From positions 1,054,001-1,118,000 of the forward strand of contig JAXLRM010000004.1 in assembly GCA_046331095.1 (NCBI GenBank): a stretch of DNA of 64,000 nt. Direction: 5' to 3'. Below, one piece after another: positions 61,626 through 64,000 of this stretch. Source of the stretch: JAIBAC01 sp046331095 (GTDB lineage: Bacteria > Actinomycetota > Acidimicrobiia > UBA2766). Both the position numbers and the translations under genes were made by a program. Under the pieces are notes generated by a model that did no database searches, was not told the origin of the DNA, and saw only the letters and a list, made by a program, of their open reading frames with translations. Position 1 is the first letter of the stretch. Each line of letters starts with the position of its first letter.

Positions 61626-61790
61626 GGTGGGTTGTGAGCCCGTCTTGCGTCCCCACGTCGGTGGTGGAGAGCGACGTGGGGACGTGAGGTGGGTTGTGAG
61701 CCCGTTTTGCGTCCCCACGTCTGTTGTGGAGAGCGACGTGGGGACGTGAGGTGGGTTGTGAGCCCGTTTTGCGTCCCCACGTCTGTTGGG
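61606..61790. repeat. Repeat cluster G: three 62-bp hairpin units between convergent genes
   Basis: Units begin at 61606, 61668 and 61730 with a constant 62-bp period and only a handful of differences. Each has arms GACGTGGGGACG...CGTCCCCACGTC and an inner GGGTTGTGAGCCC hairpin, followed by a spacer ending GAGAGC. It lies between the methyltransferase stop (inside unit 1) and the convergent flippase gene. Confidence 0.88.
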
Positions 61791-61815
61791 GAGCACGACG
61801 TGCGGCAAGCGGGCG

Positions 61816-63432
61816 TTAAGGCGCGCTAGGCGTCGTCGGGTCGTCACCGACCAGTGCCTGGAGGCCCCCGGTCGAGCGGCCCAGTAGGGACCCGACGGTG
61901 AAGGTGACGAGCTTGCGCTCGATGAGTGCGAACACACCCAGGTAGAGCACCATCGCCACCGCGAGTCCGGCGACCGCGGCAGGCCAGAGGCCACCGCCGA
62001 GTGCTTGGGTCACGAGCCACCCGATCGCACCGGTGCCGAACGCCGCCACGACGATCGGCCAGGTGCAGCGCACCGCGGAGACCTTTCCGAGGAGCTTGCG
62101 GATGTAGTAGGAGCGCACGACGTACAGCCACACACCGATGAGCACGATCGACACGTAGATGCCGGGCACACCCATGACCCACACGATGGCGAGGAACGCC
62201 GGCAGGGTGAGGTCCAGTGCCCCGGTCAGCTTCGACATCGGCCGGGTCTCGCCACGGGCCCGGTAGAACACGTCCCAGTCGAACGCGAGCGTGCCGAACA
62301 CGAAGAACGCCCCGACGGACTGCATGAACGGTACGACCGGGGCCCAGTCCGGCTTCCAGAACGTGACGAGGTCACGTGAGAAGTAGACGAGCACGACCCC
62401 GACGGGGGCGCTGATCGCCATCATGATCTTGTTGCTCACCACGAAGAGGCGCTTCTGGGACTCGATGTCGCCGCGACGGTTCACGACCGCGGGGTACAAC
62501 GCCAGTGTCGACTTCAGGTTGAGCCGGTACTGCAGCTCCACGATCCGCCACGCCACCGAGAAGAAGCCGACGATCGCGACCCCGAACAGGATCGTGATCA
62601 CGTTCGTCGTCAGGAACAGGAACACGAAGATGAAGATCGAGGCGAGCCAGACCGGCCAGCCGTAGGCGAAGTACTCGCGATAGGCCGGCTTGTCCCACAC
62701 GAAGCGAGGGCGCAGCTTCTGGCCCGGCCAGAGAGTGACGAGGCCCACCACCATCTGGACCGGGAACCCGATCACGAGCGCCCACACCCCCCAGCCCGCG
62801 ACGGCCGCCCAGACCGTGGCGACGACACCGCTCAACTGAGCGACGCCGAGACGCCAGAACCTGCTGCGGAAGTCCATGTTGCGGACCATGTGGTACTCCG
62901 GCAGCCCCACCAGCGCGCCGAGGCCGAGGGGGGCCATGGCGAGCACAAGCCACGTGAGCTCGCTGTCGCCGTAGGCCGCACCGAGGATCGGCGCGCACGC
63001 CGCGATCACGATGGTGCCGCCGAGCGCGAGCATGAGCTCGAGGCTGAACGCGATGTTGAACGCCTCCTCCCGTGGCCGTTTGCGGTCCTGGATGTACTTG
63101 AGCCCCGTCGAGAAGTCGCGCAGTTGCAGGGCAAGGAACGCCACCGCGGCCGCGATCGCGTAGTTCCCGCGTTCCTCCGGCGTGATGAAGACCGGGAGGA
63201 TCAGGAACTGCACGAGCGTGGCGACCTCGACGGTGCCGGCCGACACCATGTTCCACAACATCCCGCGGCTCACGGTGGTCGAGACGTTCTCGCCCTCGGC
63301 GGCGCGGTCCGCGGCCTCGAAGTCCGCGACGACTTCCATCGCGTCGACGTCGGGGTCTCCCGAGGGCACCACCTCGTGATGGGTGTCGGCGATCCAGTCG
63401 TCGGCCCGGGACTCGGGTGCAGATTCGGACAA
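61816..63432 (-). CDS. Polysaccharide flippase (MOP/Wzx family)
   Basis: 538 residues from TTG 63432; ATG 63339 is an alternative that removes 31 residues. After a hydrophilic acidic leader come 12-14 membrane helices, for example VATLVQFLILPVFI, ITILFGVAIVGFFSVAW and VYFSRDLVTFWKPDW in a re-entrant region. WNMVSAGTVEVATLVQFLIL at the first helix is the usual start of Wzx/MurJ-like lipopolysaccharide-type flippases. It moves lipid-linked sugars across the membrane. The nearby nucleotidyltransferase could supply the NDP-sugar. The C-terminus is convergent to repeat cluster G. Confidence 0.9.
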   Translation of the reverse strand: MSESAPESRADDWIADTHHEVVPSGDPDVDAMEVVADFEAADRAAEGENVSTTVSRGMLWNMVSAGTVEVATLVQFLILPVFITPEERGNYAIAAAVAFLALQLRDFSTGLKYIQDRKRPREEAFNIAFSLELMLALGGTIVIAACAPILGAAYGDSELTWLVLAMAPLGLGALVGLPEYHMVRNMDFRSRFWRLGVAQLSGVVATVWAAVAGWGVWALVIGFPVQMVVGLVTLWPGQKLRPRFVWDKPAYREYFAYGWPVWLASIFIFVFLFLTTNVITILFGVAIVGFFSVAWRIVELQYRLNLKSTLALYPAVVNRRGDIESQKRLFVVSNKIMMAISAPVGVVLVYFSRDLVTFWKPDWAPVVPFMQSVGAFFVFGTLAFDWDVFYRARGETRPMSKLTGALDLTLPAFLAIVWVMGVPGIYVSIVLIGVWLYVVRSYYIRKLLGKVSAVRCTWPIVVAAFGTGAIGWLVTQALGGGLWPAAVAGLAVAMVLYLGVFALIERKLVTFTVGSLLGRSTGGLQALVGDDPTTPSAP

Positions 63433-63537
63433 CGGTGGCCTATCGGCAGCGGGAAGTGGAGGCAGCAAGTCGAGAGTTCGTCCGGGCTGCACCTGCCTCC
63501 TGCCACGCCGGGCCGGACGCCGGGAATGGGTGCTCGC

Positions 63538-63543
63538 TACACT
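63538..63543 (+). promoter_or_regulatory. Likely -10 box of rpsA
   Basis: TACACT lies 75 bases before the rpsA start in an otherwise GC-rich stretch. It is the best -10-like hexamer in the region; no good -35 box is seen. Confidence 0.35.
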
Positions 63544-63618
63544 GGCCGTTCGGACCCATCGGTCCACCTCGACGCGCGTCCGCTGCACGGTGCCGGGGAC
63601 ACCCGAGCAACGCAGCAG

Positions 63619-64000
63619 ATGCACATGGTTGAGGCAACGATCCCAGCGGCCACCGTGACCGGCGACCCCGCCGACTCGCCGATCATCGACATCGACGTCG
63701 ACCTCGACGACCTCGATGCTGTCATCGAGGCGTCCCTCGTCCCGGTCGAGGACGGCCGCATCGTCGAAGGCACCGTCGTCCGCATCGACAAGGACGAGGT
63801 CCTCCTCGACATCGGGTACAAGTCCGAGGGCGTGATCGACTCGCGCGAGCTCTCGATCCGCAACGACGTGAATCCCGACGAGGTCGTCAGCCTCGGTGAA
63901 GTCATCGAAGCGCTCGTCCTCGAGAAGGAGGACAAGGAAGGTCGGCTCAAGCTCTCCAAGAAGCGCGCCCAGTACGAGCGCGCGTGGGGCAAGATCGAGG
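63619..64000 (+). CDS. rpsA: 30S ribosomal protein S1 (3' end outside window)
   Basis: The first 127 codons are visible from ATG 63619 (ATG 63625 is two codons later). After an acidic start comes an S1/OB-fold domain: GRIVEGTVVRIDKDEVLLDI, GYKSEGVIDSRELSI, then LVLEKEDKEGRLKLSKKRAQ, which matches the first S1 repeats of ribosomal protein S1. S1 helps mRNA bind the 30S subunit. polA and rpsA are close neighbours in many actinobacteria; here four genes lie between them. Confidence 0.95.
   Translation, partial: MHMVEATIPAATVTGDPADSPIIDIDVDLDDLDAVIEASLVPVEDGRIVEGTVVRIDKDEVLLDIGYKSEGVIDSRELSIRNDVNPDEVVSLGEVIEALVLEKEDKEGRLKLSKKRAQYERAWGKIE

Overview
This is a GC-rich (roughly 70 percent) actinobacterial chromosome segment with many GTG and TTG starts. 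The gene set fits an acidimicrobial or related free-living actinobacterium (my inference, no marker gene was searched): a PdtaR-type ANTAR regulator, a MarP-type membrane serine protease, dodecin, a CtpI/CtpH-like giant P-type ATPase, actinobacterial fatty-acid/steroid enzymes (cytochromes P450, FadD-like synthetase, thiolase-like proteins, enoyl-CoA hydratase, LLM flavoproteins), and polA followed by rpsA. About 50 protein genes, one pseudogene and one tRNA can be supported.

Layout. 1-7.5 kb: the 3' part of a c-di-GMP GGDEF-EAL protein, then three minus-strand genes (lipocalin-like unknown, PhoD-like phosphatase, penicillin-acylase family). 7.5-16.1 kb: a regulated leader, an Fe-S type Rrf2 regulator, an oxidoreductase/sulfatase pair and the giant P-type ATPase. 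16.1-18.8 kb: a minus-strand operon HMA protein - hemerythrin - P450 - DsbA-like. 18.8-23.1 kb: a very large fusion of cyclase, Ser/Thr kinase, degenerate cyclase, one membrane helix and a beta-propeller. 23.3-26.5 kb: a GH5 glycosidase, then a small tRNA-Leu-targeted insertion remnant carrying a toxin-antitoxin-like pair and a broken RHH gene. 26.6-34.4 kb: LLM oxidoreductases, glutathione peroxidase, a large secreted unknown, and an FAD-oxidase/P450 pair. 34.5-43.7 kb: PdtaR with a small coiled-coil gene, dodecin, a tight 2-oxoacid dehydrogenase E2 - tam - membrane gene run, a UvrD-like helicase, and an acyl-CoA synthetase with a small membrane gene. 43.8-49.2 kb: a two-component locus with two histidine kinases, two catalytically dead kinase-like membrane proteins and one response regulator. 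49.3-56.2 kb: small genes, an SDR enzyme, MarP, and an enoyl-CoA hydratase/thiolase-like operon. 56.5-64 kb: polA, patatin, a nucleotidyltransferase/methyltransferase divergent pair, a flippase, and the start of rpsA.

Two things stand out. First, seven intergenic clusters of hairpin-forming repeats, in at least four sequence types, sit directly after the 3' ends of genes; most are near-identical tandem units within a cluster, and two supply the stop codon of the upstream gene. A separate 47-nt hairpin occurs twice in inverted orientation. They look like a homogenising 3'-end element acting as terminators or RNA stabilisers. Second, the 43.8-49.2 kb locus is a tandemly duplicated kinase plus pseudokinase module, each copy with the same promoter block, converging on a response regulator with what appear to be two consecutive LuxR-type HTH domains. 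I regard these two as the best candidates for undescribed biology.
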